Origin: Saccharothrix sp. NRRL B-16314 | Lineage (GTDB): Bacteria; Actinomycetota; Actinomycetes; Mycobacteriales; Pseudonocardiaceae | Reading direction: 5' to 3' | Assembly: GCF_000716595.1 (NCBI RefSeq) | Contig: NZ_JNXC01000008.1 | Span: 248,001 to 312,000 of the forward strand | Length of the DNA: 64,000 nt | In this document: positions 24,495 through 33,158 of the stretch, piece by piece | How positions within the stretch are numbered: the first letter of the stretch is position 1 | Layout: every line of letters begins with the position of its first letter | Translations under genes and position numbers: made by a program | The notes under the pieces: generated by a model | Database searches by the model: none | Seen by the model: the letters and a program-made list of their open reading frames with translations, nothing else | What the model was told of the DNA's origin: nothing

Positions 24495-26078
24495 TCAGCA
24501 GACCGCCCAGGTGCTGTTGACCATCGTGATGTTGCGGAACTCCGAGTTGCCCGCGCAGGGGCTCTCCCGGATCGTCTGGTTGGTGACCGTCAGGTTCTGC
24601 AGGTAGATCCGGTTGTTGTTCGGGAAGTCCGAGCGCGCGGCCAGGCGGATCTCGCCGCCGCCGGACACCCAGCCACCCTGGCTCGCGATCGTGACGCCGT
24701 AGCAGTTCTCGATCAGGATGGCGTTGTTGCCGGTGTTGGACAGCTCGATGCGGTCGATGACCAGACCACCGCTCTCCGACACGCAGAACACGCCACGCCC
24801 GCCGCCACTGGCCTTGACCAGGCCGACCCGGATGTTGTCGGGGTAGGCGTCGTTGATGCGCCCGTTGCGGTTGGCCGTGCGGAAGGCCGCGTAACCGGTG
24901 CCGGCCCCGGCGTTCTGCGCGTCGACGGTGCCGACGGTGGCGTTGGTGGTCTCGTTGAGCAGCAGACCGGACTCGCCGACCGAACGGGCCACGACCGTGC
25001 CGATGGTGATGTTGTCGACGCCGTAGGTCTCCACCGCGTGCGACGAGGCGCCGGAGACGTAGACGTAGTCGATGTTGATGTTGCGGCTGCGCTGGCTGGT
25101 GTCACCGCGGTTGTCGATGCGAACCCCGAGGCCGCGCGACAGCTTCATGTCCACGTGGCCGATGTTCACGTTGGTGACGTTGCGCATGAAGATGCCGTAG
25201 ATCGGCGTGCCCGTGACGTAGAGGTGCTGGACGTCGACCTGCGTGGTGCCGCGCGAGTACACCGGCGCGTAGTCGCCCGAACCCGAGCCGGAGACGTTGA
25301 TCGTCCCGCACGAGTCCAGAGTGGTGTAGCTCGGCAGCGAGATCCGCTCGCCGGCGCCGACCGTGCCGCCCTGCCACAGGACGACCCGCTCCTTCCACGT
25401 CCGGTTCGCCGTCAGACTGCCGATCGCCGCCTGCGCCGCAGAACGGAAGTCCGAACCTGTGTACACGACCGTGCCGCCGCGCCGGGCGGTCCACGTGCCG
25501 TTGTTGATGTAGGCCTCGGCGTGGAACGTGCCCGAGCCGCAACCGTTGCCGCCGCTGTTCCCCATCTTCACCAGCTGCCACTGCTGGTTCGTGCCGCCCG
25601 TGTCGGGCCACTGCACCAGCTCGGCGCCGTCCGCGGTGGAGAAGTTGAGCACGTCGACTGCCTTGTTGCTGGCCCGGTTGACCAGCCGGACGTAGCCGCT
25701 GTCCGAGTCTGCCAGCCGGAACTGCTGGTTGTAGCCGTTGTGGTCGGTCCACTGCGTGAGGCCGGCGAGGTCGTTGGTGGACGGGAAGTCCAGCACCTTG
25801 CCGCTGTGGCGCGACTTGAGCCGGTAGTAGCCGTTGCCGGAGTCGACGAACTGCCACTGCTGCCAGTTGCCGTCGTTGCGGGACCACTGGCTGATCCGCG
25901 CGCCGTCGCTCGTGGCGAGGTCGTAGACGTCCAGGGCCTTGCCGCTGTTCCGGTTGACCAGGACGTAGTAGGCGGAGGTGTCGACTGTCGCCGCGACGGC
26001 GCTCGGCGCGGTGACGGCCACAGCCGCCCCGGCCAGCAGCAAGGCCATTGCGGCGGGCACGACTTTGGTTCTCAACAT
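24495..26078 (-). CDS. Secreted RICIN-domain protein with right-handed beta-helix
   Basis: A 527-residue exported protein. The signal peptide is about residues 1-29 (PAAMALLLAGAAVAVTAPSA, cleavage near AVAA). A ricin-B/CBM13 carbohydrate-binding module follows at about 33-170, with three QxW-type repeats (WQQWQF, YNQQFRL, TNQQWQL). After a short Gly/Ser linker come about 330 residues of short beta-strand coils typical of a parallel beta-helix (pectate-lyase-like fold), with runs such as NVTNVNIGHVDM and NATVGTVDAQN. The architecture points to polysaccharide binding and cleavage outside the cell. Catalytic residues could not be assigned. The ATG at 26078 has GGGAG upstream. Confidence 0.85.
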   Translation of the reverse strand: MLRTKVVPAAMALLLAGAAVAVTAPSAVAATVDTSAYYVLVNRNSGKALDVYDLATSDGARISQWSRNDGNWQQWQFVDSGNGYYRLKSRHSGKVLDFPSTNDLAGLTQWTDHNGYNQQFRLADSDSGYVRLVNRASNKAVDVLNFSTADGAELVQWPDTGGTNQQWQLVKMGNSGGNGCGSGTFHAEAYINNGTWTARRGGTVVYTGSDFRSAAQAAIGSLTANRTWKERVVLWQGGTVGAGERISLPSYTTLDSCGTINVSGSGSGDYAPVYSRGTTQVDVQHLYVTGTPIYGIFMRNVTNVNIGHVDMKLSRGLGVRIDNRGDTSQRSRNINIDYVYVSGASSHAVETYGVDNITIGTVVARSVGESGLLLNETTNATVGTVDAQNAGAGTGYAAFRTANRNGRINDAYPDNIRVGLVKASGGGRGVFCVSESGGLVIDRIELSNTGNNAILIENCYGVTIASQGGWVSGGGEIRLAARSDFPNNNRIYLQNLTVTNQTIRESPCAGNSEFRNITMVNSTWAVC

Positions 26079-26705
26079 GGCTGCACTCCCTGCGACGTTG
26101 CACGGAACACGAACGAGGTCGGCGGCCTGTGCACGCTAACATCCGAAGATTGCACAACTCAACGTCGCGCCCAGTGGTTCCACATGCGTGAACACGTGAC
26201 AGCCGTGGTCGATCCGGCGATTAATTCACCCTTGACCGGCTTCGGGGCCGAACTCCACGGATGCGAACCCGCCCGCCCTCGGTCACCGCTGCCGCTAAGG
26301 ACGCGCCTTGTTATCGCTCACATCTCCGACCTCATGACCACGTCGCCCGTAGCCCTCGGAGATGCCGCATGGCCCTCCGGAGTCGACGTGAGCCAAGTCG
26401 ACGGGCGCTACGAGGTCGTAACGGCGCACCGGAAGGACCGGTGTCCGGCCAGATCCAGGAATGCAGCGCAAGCCAGGCCGAGACCGACCAGCACGCGGGC
26501 GAGCGGTCAACGCCCCCCACCTGGTCGCCCTCGTCCGCGCTGGCGCGACCTTCGAACGCGGCGTCCTGGTCGAGCGACCCGATGAGAAGTCAGGAGGCGA
26601 TCAGCACGTCGCATGACCACGCCGATCCACCCGAGTGCGGCGGATCATGTGCCCCGCTCCGGCATGCCTCAGCCTCGGTTGGGCCTGCCTTGTAGCGTTG
26701 CCGCA
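26079..26705. other. 627-base intergenic stretch without a convincing gene
   Basis: This stretch should hold the promoter of the secreted RICIN protein at its left end. No open frame has a start with a ribosome binding site, recognisable motifs and matching codon use. Base composition is slightly less GC-rich than in the flanking genes. Confidence 0.5.
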
Positions 26706-27464
26706 GTGGAGCGCTCCGAGATCTTCGACATTGCCCACCTGCGCCATCCGATCGCGGCGCCGGTGGCGCCCCAGCGGCTACGCGAACTGGTCGGCTGGCT
26801 GCGCCCAAGCGACGGCGCCCGCGCCGTCGACCTCGGGTGCGGAGAGGGCGAGTGGTTGCAGGAGTTGCTGCTTGCCCACCCCGGGATCACGGGCGTAGGG
26901 GTCGACCACATGCTCCCGGCCTCTGCCGCCGGGCGTGCCGGCGAGCGGGGGCTGAGCGACCGTGTGCGCTGGATCAAAACGGATGCCGCCACCTGGGCCG
27001 ACGGGGTCTTCGACGTGGTGCTGTGCGTCGGTGCGAGCCACGCCTTCGGCCGGCTGGAGGACATGCTGGTCGCTATCCGGCGGCATCTGCGCCCCGGCGG
27101 CCAAGCGCTGATCGGCGACAGCATCTGGGAGGGCACCCCGTCGGCCTCTGCGCTGGCGGCGCTCGAGGTTTCTGCCGACGCTTATCCCGACCTCGCCGGC
27201 CTCGTGCGAGCCACCCGTGAGCACGGGTTCGAGCCGTCGTACGGGCACGTAAGCACTTTGGCCGAGTGGGACGACTACCAGTTCAGTTGGACCGGGTCAC
27301 TCGTCGACTGGGCCGTACGGGAGGCCTCGACGACGGAGGATCGTGACCAGGCGCTTGCCGTGGCACGTGAGCATCGCGAGGCCTGGTTGAGCGGCGCGCG
27401 GCGCGAGCTCGGGTTCGCCACCTTCGTCCTGCACGACGTCGCCGCCGCCGGCGCGTGCGACTGA
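26706..27464 (+). CDS. Class I SAM-dependent methyltransferase
   Basis: A 252-residue methyltransferase of the Methyltransf_11/25 type. Motif I is VDLGCGEGEWL at about residues 40-50. The acidic residue of motif II lies in GVGVDHML near 64-71, and motif post-I in IKTDAATWADG near 91-101. The RRHLRPGGQALIGDS block near 131-145 is typical. The start is assigned to the GTG at 26706, where family-like sequence begins. No clear ribosome binding site precedes it, so the mRNA may be leaderless; a longer in-frame start at 26613 is less likely. The substrate is unknown and the gene stands alone. Confidence 0.75.
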   Translation: MERSEIFDIAHLRHPIAAPVAPQRLRELVGWLRPSDGARAVDLGCGEGEWLQELLLAHPGITGVGVDHMLPASAAGRAGERGLSDRVRWIKTDAATWADGVFDVVLCVGASHAFGRLEDMLVAIRRHLRPGGQALIGDSIWEGTPSASALAALEVSADAYPDLAGLVRATREHGFEPSYGHVSTLAEWDDYQFSWTGSLVDWAVREASTTEDRDQALAVAREHREAWLSGARRELGFATFVLHDVAAAGACD

Positions 27465-27703
27465 TCGGCGTTCACGGTGCTGCCGATGTCACGGCGGCCG
27501 GCTCGTCGATGATCCGACAAGAAGTCAGGGCAAGTCGCACGACACGCCGATCCACAAATCTTGACTACTATTCCCCACGCGTTTGGCTGCCGGAGAGAAG
27601 TCAGGCAGGACGCAGCGACTGCTCGACGAACATGCCGTCTCGACCTCGTCGGCCAAGCCATGCTCCGCCACCACTGGCCGGCACTGCGAGAATTCGACCG
27701 TAA

Positions 27704-27734
27704 GGCGGATTGCAGACATGGCCTGCAATCCGCC
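27704..27734. terminator. Perfect 12-bp hairpin in an intergenic region
   Basis: GGCGGATTGCAG (27704-27715) and CTGCAATCCGCC (27723-27734) pair perfectly around the 7-base loop ACATGGC. It lies 240 bases after the methyltransferase gene and 200 bases beyond the stop of the convergent secreted-protein gene. The stretch 27465-27931 holds no other feature I can support. It may be a bidirectional terminator without T-tract, or part of an unknown structured RNA. Confidence 0.5.
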
Positions 27735-27931
27735 GTTCGCTCATCGGCCAGGCGGCTCGTATCACCCAACCGGTTTGCCTTCGTCTTGCCGGCTACGGTC
27801 CGACGGTCTGCACGACCTGAAGGAGACGCGCCGACCGTCTAGTCCGCATCGAGGATCGCTGTCGACTTGTGAACTCGATTGGTGGCGCCCTTGGCCCGGC
27901 CTGAGCCGGATCTCGTCCAAGTAGACCGCGT

Positions 27932-28471
27932 TCAGGGCCCTACGCGCGCATAGCGGAGTACGGTGTGGTTGCTACCGCCGGTGATGAGCCTTGCTTCAGT
28001 GGGCTCGCCCGCATCGTCGTACCTGCGGACCTGGAGCACGATCGTCGTATCGTCCTGCACTGTGACCAGATGAGTGATCGGCGCGGTCACGTTGCCGATG
28101 CTTCGGATGCGGTCTGGACTCCGGTTGACCAGTGTCTGGAGAAGTCGCTCGCTGTCCGGCAGGACTCCTGTCCTACTGCTCCACAGCCGCGCTCTGATCG
28201 TGCTGATGATGTCAGAATAGCCGGCGATGTTCGTGAGCACGTTCGCGTCGATCAGGAACGTGCCGGACCGGTCCAGCGTGACGCTCAGCGGAGCATTCTG
28301 CCACGTATCCCTGTCCACGTCGAAGTTGGTCCGCATGATTTCGATGCCGACGTCGCCCTGCTGGAGCGCGGCGTCGTTCGCACTGACGTGGCGATGGGAA
28401 GCCGTCGCCGCAGTGGCAAGTGCCACGACAGCGGCACCCACGACAACAATGGACAAGAGTGTTCGTTTCAT
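27932..28471 (-). CDS. Secreted protein of unknown function
   Basis: A 179-residue exported protein that I do not recognise. MKRTLLSIVVVGAAVVALAT forms a clean Sec signal peptide with cleavage near ATASHRH. The mature part is beta-rich and polar, with DRDTWQNAPLSVTLDRSGTF near 55-74 and a C-terminal GGSNHTVLRYARV. No cysteines suggest disulfides. I use the ATG at 28471; a GTG directly before it is in frame. AAAGAGA lies just upstream. It faces the methyltransferase gene across a hairpin-bearing gap. Confidence 0.72.
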   Translation of the reverse strand: MKRTLLSIVVVGAAVVALATAATASHRHVSANDAALQQGDVGIEIMRTNFDVDRDTWQNAPLSVTLDRSGTFLIDANVLTNIAGYSDIISTIRARLWSSRTGVLPDSERLLQTLVNRSPDRIRSIGNVTAPITHLVTVQDDTTIVLQVRRYDDAGEPTEARLITGGSNHTVLRYARVGP

Positions 28472-28572
28472 CACAGTCTCTTTCTCTCGAACATTCCCTG
28501 TCAGTATTTGGCGCGCCGGCCACGGGCATTTCTGATCACCGGCATTTCAACTCGAACGACGCCTCTAACCGC

Positions 28573-28880
28573 TCAAGTGTCGATGACGCCCGTGAATGTC
28601 TCGATGTGGCGCATGAAGGCGGCGGAGTTGCCGCGATGGATGTTGCACCACCCGTCCTGCCGGCGTCTTCGGCCAGTCCGGTCAGGGAGGTGGACCCGGT
28701 ACTTCAAGCGGAGGTGTGATCAGGACTCCGGTTGACGACCGAGTCCACACGCGAGTGCCTGGCACCCGGGTCGGCCGCGCAGCACCGCGAGGTCGAGGCC
28801 GATGTGGCGGCCCTGCCAGGGCTGGGTGAGCGGGGCGGCATGATCTCTCCTTGACCGTTTTATCCGACGAGTCGCCACTT
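28573..28880 (-). pseudogene. Unidentified coding-like frame interrupted by a stop codon
   Basis: One minus-strand frame has strong G/C at third positions for about 100 codons but is broken by an in-frame TGA near 28720. Upstream of the stop it reads TQPWQGRHIGLDLAVLRGRP. Downstream it reads RQDGWCNIHRGNSAAFMRH and ends at 28573. I recognise neither half. It could be a decayed gene or two tiny ones. The remainder of 28472-29273, about 800 bases, shows no other supported gene. Confidence 0.3.
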
Positions 28881-29273
28881 CCCCTGAACGGGAAGCGGAT
28901 CGGGAGGTCGACTCTCCGCGGAAGACCGCGAGCTCCCTCCACTGTGGACCGGTGCCCTGGACGAGGAAAGACCCCGTTGTGGTGACTGGGTGTCCCGAAG
29001 AGTGGTAGGTCGAGCGACCGCCGATGACTGAGGATCACAGCACACGCAGAACTTTCGACTTCCGCGTGCCCCCTGACGGCGACGGCCACCCCGTGGGCAT
29101 CACCACGGAGAGGGCGAACTCGGGTGGACCAGGGCACCACGGCCACCTCGCGCGAAGGCTTGTCCACCTTGGTCGCGATCGGCGATATAGGGCGATTTCC
29201 GCTCGACTGCGTCGCTGGTCCACTGCCGGCCGGCCGCGCTGCACGCTGTTCAATCCGCCGTTACGGTGTCGCG

Positions 29274-30290
29274 ATGAACGCTGGAACCGTCGGACGCAGG
29301 ACATGGTTCAAGAGGGTCGGGGCGCTCGCACTCGCAGGCGCCGGCGCGGCGGGAACGCCTGGCCACGCGTGGGCGGCAGAAGTGCTGAAGATCGCGACGC
29401 TGTACCCGAAGACGAGCCCGTGGGGCGAGGTCCTCTCGACCTGGGAAAGGGCCGTGAAGGAGAAATCGGGCGGGCGGATCGAGTTGCAGACGTTCTACAA
29501 CGGCTACTACGGCGACGAGGCCGCCATGGCAGGGCTGATACGAGAAGGAAGCCTCGGCGGGGCCGTGATGTCGAGCGTCGGTCTCGCCAAGTTCCACCAG
29601 CCGATCCTCGCCCTGCAGATGCCGGGCCTGTTCACCACCTGGGCCAAGCTCGACGCGGCCCGCGACGCCATGAGGCCCGAGTTCGAGGCCGGGCTCCGCG
29701 ACGCGGGCACCACCGTCATCGGCTGGTACGACGTGGGCATGGTCTCCGCCTTCTCCCGCGGTTTTCCGGTGCGTGCCCCTGCCGACTTCAAGGGCCGGAA
29801 GCCGTGGCAGTGGCGCGACGACGCCATCGTGAAGCACTTCTTCCAGGCGATCGGCGGTGTCACGCCGGTCCCGCTCAACGTCGCCGAAGTGCTGTCGGCA
29901 CTTGACAGCGGCGCGGTCAACGCGCTGTTGCAGTCGCCGCTCGCCGCCGAGCAGTTCCAGTGGGCGGCCAAGCTCGACAGGGTCACCGACCTCGTGTTCG
30001 GGCCCAGCGTCGGGGCCATCGTCATCTCGAAGAAGCAGCTCGACGCCATCCCCGCCGACCTCCGGCAGATCGTGCTGGACACCGGCAAGGTCGCCGCCAG
30101 CGCCCTGAAGAACCGGATCCGCACTGAGGACGCCGCGGCGCTGGCACGTCTCAAGGACAGGATGACGGTCGTCACCCTCACGGCCGAGGAGCGCAACTGG
30201 TGGAGCGGACGCTTCAAGCGGACGCGCGAACTCCTGGCCCAGGGCACCTTCAGCCCCGAGCTCGTCACCCGGCTGGAGTCGATGGCCTGA
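29274..30290 (+). CDS. TRAP transporter DctP-like substrate-binding protein (orphan)
   Basis: A 338-residue exported solute-binding protein of the DctP/TRAP family. A twin-arginine-like leader (GRRTWFKRVGALALAG, about residues 7-22) ends near HAWAAE. The mature part starts KIATLYPKTSPWGEVL and includes FYNGYYGDEAAM, QMPGLFTTWAKLDAARDAM and the ligand-site region GGVTPVPLNVAEV. No DctQ or DctM membrane gene lies in the window. The sequence pattern recalls orphan DctP proteins of myxobacteria more than actinobacterial ones; that is from memory of the family. The ATG at 29274 lacks a strong ribosome binding site. Confidence 0.82.
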   Translation: MNAGTVGRRTWFKRVGALALAGAGAAGTPGHAWAAEVLKIATLYPKTSPWGEVLSTWERAVKEKSGGRIELQTFYNGYYGDEAAMAGLIREGSLGGAVMSSVGLAKFHQPILALQMPGLFTTWAKLDAARDAMRPEFEAGLRDAGTTVIGWYDVGMVSAFSRGFPVRAPADFKGRKPWQWRDDAIVKHFFQAIGGVTPVPLNVAEVLSALDSGAVNALLQSPLAAEQFQWAAKLDRVTDLVFGPSVGAIVISKKQLDAIPADLRQIVLDTGKVAASALKNRIRTEDAAALARLKDRMTVVTLTAEERNWWSGRFKRTRELLAQGTFSPELVTRLESMA

Positions 30291-30318
30291 TCGTCACGGC
30301 CGCCACTGTTGCCGACCG

Positions 30319-30885
30319 TCAAGCCGCTTGCGTGATGACGATGGCGGCGGCGCCGCTGGAACTGGTGACGCCTTCCGGTGTGAGGCACTGCAACGGGGTG
30401 GTGTTGACCACGGCCGCGGTCATCACGACTTCGGCGCCGGAGAACCTGCCGGCGGTCACCGTGCCCTGGTACACGACGACGGTCTCGTTGGCCGGGCGCA
30501 GCACCACCACGCCGTTCGCGGCCACTGTGGTGGTCTCACCGGTGCTCCAGGTGATGGTCACGGTGATGGAGACGCTTCCGGCCAGGCAGGACAGCAGCCC
30601 GGTCACGACGACGCCGTACCCGCCGGAGGTGATCGCCGGCGACCCACTGGACACGCACGGGCCGTAGTTCGCGGTAGAGGTGATCGTGACGGGCCTCAAC
30701 TGCAGGGTCACACCCGGATCGAAGGTGTTGGCGCCGGTTCCCACGCACGACAGCAGCTCTACGTCCGCAGCCTGAGCCGCGGGCGCGACGGCCACCAACC
30801 CGGCCGCCGCCGTCACCGCGACCACGACACCCGCGACCGATCGCCGCAGCACCGATAACGAACTCCTGACCACACTCGTACCCAC
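30319..30885 (-). CDS. Secreted beta-rich protein of unknown function
   Basis: A 188-residue exported protein. An Arg-containing start and the hydrophobic VAGVVVAVTAAAGLVAVAP stretch form a signal peptide ending near AQAAD, about residue 41. The mature domain is mostly Val/Thr/Ser beta strands with four cysteines (LLSCVG, YGPCVS, LLSCLA, LQCLTP), likely two disulfides. Such small all-beta proteins are common in actinomycete secretomes. The start is uncertain: GTG at 30885 or a GTG twelve bases further in. It is convergent with the DctP-like gene, 28 bases away. Confidence 0.72.
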   Translation of the reverse strand: MGTSVVRSSLSVLRRSVAGVVVAVTAAAGLVAVAPAAQAADVELLSCVGTGANTFDPGVTLQLRPVTITSTANYGPCVSSGSPAITSGGYGVVVTGLLSCLAGSVSITVTITWSTGETTTVAANGVVVLRPANETVVVYQGTVTAGRFSGAEVVMTAAVVNTTPLQCLTPEGVTSSSGAAAIVITQAA

Positions 30886-31452
30886 TGGGACACCCCGTGA
30901 TTCCGGAAAGGGAATGGATCGCCACTGTAACTCCACGTCGTTGCGCCGGAACGGTGAAATGTCGTGCAACTTTCCGTGGGTGTTCCGAACGGTGAAGCCG
31001 CACATTTCGTCGACAGGTGTTCGAGGCGCGCTCCCCCGGTCGCCGGGGCGGGTGGCGGACAGCGGTTGGCCTGCCGCAGCAAGGTCGCAGAGTTCATCGC
31101 CGCGCCGGCGCCAGGCTCGTCCTCGAAGACCTCCACGCCGCCACACGACACCCAGCGGACGAAGGCGTGCTGATGAACCTGCGGACCGCAGACCCGGATG
31201 GCCTCCCCGACCTCCTGGTCCAGGGAGCAGTCGGCGGCCCCCGGCTGCCGGACGGGTCGGGTTCGACCAGCGGCCGACTGATTCTCATGATTGTTCACAT
31301 TCGAGATCAGCGCACGCACGGCCAGGTGAAGTGATGTCACACGGTCGTCGCTCACCTGTCAGTCGAACGTGGAATTGACCGATCCGGATCGCTATTCCCG
31401 GGCTACGTTCCAAAAGACGAGGTGCTCTCGCCACGCTACCGGAGGTGCTGCA
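30886..31452. other. 567-base intergenic stretch, contents unresolved
   Basis: It contains the divergent promoters of the secreted protein (left) and the AOC-like gene (right). A minus-strand frame beginning with a GTG at 31355 has fairly coding-like codon use through its first 100 codons. Its product has no recognisable domain, it runs into the signal-peptide region of the next gene, and the opposite strand looks equally coding-like. I do not call it a gene. Confidence 0.4.
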
Positions 31453-31950
31453 GTGCAGATCAATCCTTACCTGGTCCTTGCGGTCGTGGGCGGTCTCGTG
31501 GGCGGTCTCGCGGGCGCCGACCAGGTTCGCACCGGCGAAACGACCAACGAGCCGACCATGACGGTTGTGGCCATACGCGGTTTCATATCGGCGCCTGCTG
31601 CGCCCGCTGTCGGCACCGGGTTCGTCGTCGGCGGGGAACTGTTCGAAGCCGACGGCAGCACCAAGGCGGGCTACCACGATTCGCACTGCGGCGTGCTGTC
31701 GGTCTCGGCGGCGGTGCCGCCGGAGGTCATCGCCCACTGCACGTCCACGTTCCGGCTGAAGGACGGTGAGCTCCACTTCTCCAGCCTGCGGACGTACAAG
31801 ACGCTCGCCGAGCCTTTCAACGACACGACCGTGGCGATCACGGGCGGCACCGGCACCTACTCCACCGTGCGCGGCCAGGCCAAGACGACGCAGTGGCATG
31901 CCCAACGACAGCAGATCGGGGTTGCCTACGCCATCGAGCGCGACAGTTGA
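31453..31950 (+). CDS. Allene oxide cyclase barrel-like protein
   Basis: A 165-residue beta-barrel protein of the dirigent/allene oxide cyclase-like group. Typical blocks are GTGFVVGGELFEADGSTKAG near 55-74, a cysteine pair (DSHCGVLS and IAHCTST), and VAITGGTGTYSTVRGQ near 133-148. The N terminus (VLAVVGGLVGGLAGAD) is weakly hydrophobic and could be a poor signal peptide or membrane anchor. The GTG at 31453 follows ACCGGAGGTG. In bacteria such proteins often sit in secondary metabolism or stress loci. No partner gene is evident here. Confidence 0.75.
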   Translation: MQINPYLVLAVVGGLVGGLAGADQVRTGETTNEPTMTVVAIRGFISAPAAPAVGTGFVVGGELFEADGSTKAGYHDSHCGVLSVSAAVPPEVIAHCTSTFRLKDGELHFSSLRTYKTLAEPFNDTTVAITGGTGTYSTVRGQAKTTQWHAQRQQIGVAYAIERDS

Positions 31951-32160
31951 CCGACCATGACCGGGTGATCGGCCCAGCCGCGGATGGTGAGTCGGCGGCT
32001 GAGACGGTCTTGGGGCGGGCTCGCGCGCTGCGCCAGCGGATGCAGGCCTCGATGGTGGCGTTCCGCTCGGCGCGGGCCGCGATGGTCGGTGCCGTTGCGG
32101 GCGCAGTACCGCAGGGCGGTCGACTCGTGGTCGACGCAGGATCGCCTTCTCCAAGCGCGA

Positions 32161-32955
32161 TCAGCCGGGCAACGCGTAGACGTGGAACTCCACCGTGGCC
32201 TCGTCCGGGAACGGGGAGGGTGGACGAATCACGGTGAGGTGGCGTGCGTCCGCGAAGCACCGCGCCAGCGTCGGCAGCGTGACGGCGTCCTCCGGTCCGA
32301 CGACCGCCACCTGCGAGACGACAACGCACGGCACCCCGGCGCGCGAAGCGCGGATCGCGGCCAGGATCTCCGGCACCGGCGGGCTGGTGACCGTCAGATC
32401 CAGTCCTCGCTCGGTGTAAGCCGATCCCCACGGCGGCTCGACGAGGTGGACGTCCCCCTCCCGGGGCGGCGGCAGGCCGGCGAGCAGGTCCCGGTAGTCG
32501 GTGTGGCGCAGGTTCACGTCGATGCCCATGACCTCGAAGTTGTGCCGGGTGGCGGCGTAGACGTCCGGGTCGAGTTCGGCGGCGAAGACCGGTAGGCCCA
32601 AGCCGGTGCCCACGTGCCGGCCCAGGTTCCCCGAGCCGCAGAACAGGTCGGCGACGAACCCGGGCGACAGCTCCCGCGCGTCGGCCAAGTACGCGCAGAG
32701 CGCTGTGGTGACGGCAGCGCAACTGTCGTCCACGCTGCACTCGACAGCGGTCCGCCCGAGCAGCCGCAGGCCTCGCCTGATCATCTGCGGCGCCGGGACC
32801 CCGTACACCGCCAGGCGTTCCGGGCGGCCGTGGAGCACCTGGCCGGCGCGGACGAGTTCGACTTCGGTCAGCATCCGCGTCCGCGCCGGTCCGAGCAGGC
32901 TCGCCCGCAAGGTGAGCGCGGCACGCAGCGACCCCGCATCGTAGTTCTGCGCCAT
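32161..32955 (-). CDS. SAM-dependent methyltransferase-like protein with EPPWG motif
   Basis: A 264-residue class I methyltransferase. Residues 1-100 form a helical domain. Motif I is ADLFCGSGNLG at about 111-121, followed by FAAELDPDVYAATRHN. The catalytic-type motif near residue 180 reads LVEPPWGSAY and resembles the (N/D)PPW/Y motif of nucleic-acid amino-methylases, with Glu in first place. This suggests a nucleic acid or nucleobase substrate. The ATG at 32955 is chosen because upstream codons encode a Pro/Arg-rich stretch. It is divergent from the MTAP-like gene, which may use a SAM-derived nucleoside. Confidence 0.75.
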   Translation of the reverse strand: MAQNYDAGSLRAALTLRASLLGPARTRMLTEVELVRAGQVLHGRPERLAVYGVPAPQMIRRGLRLLGRTAVECSVDDSCAAVTTALCAYLADARELSPGFVADLFCGSGNLGRHVGTGLGLPVFAAELDPDVYAATRHNFEVMGIDVNLRHTDYRDLLAGLPPPREGDVHLVEPPWGSAYTERGLDLTVTSPPVPEILAAIRASRAGVPCVVVSQVAVVGPEDAVTLPTLARCFADARHLTVIRPPSPFPDEATVEFHVYALPG

Positions 32956-33158
32956 GGACCGCACCGTATGCGCTCCAGGCACCGCCACCACTCGTCCAGA
33001 TGGGGGCCCATTCCGGCACGGGTGTGGTCCCCCACGCGACTTGGCGGTCCCTCCCGCGCTGCTGGTCATACTTCGTCGCGGCAGCGGCAAGGAGGTACGC
33101 GGACCACCTCGGCGTCGAGCTCACGGCAGCACGAACGGCAGCGCACCGGAGGGCGATG

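Noticed and set aside
24198..26585. 795-codon plus-strand frame opposite the RICIN protein gene
   Set aside because: Composition is typical antisense sequence (Val, Arg, Ala repeats). The minus strand has a signal peptide, RICIN repeats and a ribosome binding site.
30886..31355. Minus-strand frame starting at GTG 31355 as a possible gene
   Set aside because: Early codons look coding-like, but the frame has no ribosome binding site or domain and overlaps the signal peptide region of the secreted protein gene in another frame.
33000..33158. Longer start of the MTAP-like gene at 33000
   Set aside because: The extra 53 codons are not family-like; a GGAGG site precedes ATG 33159, where the phosphorylase fold begins.
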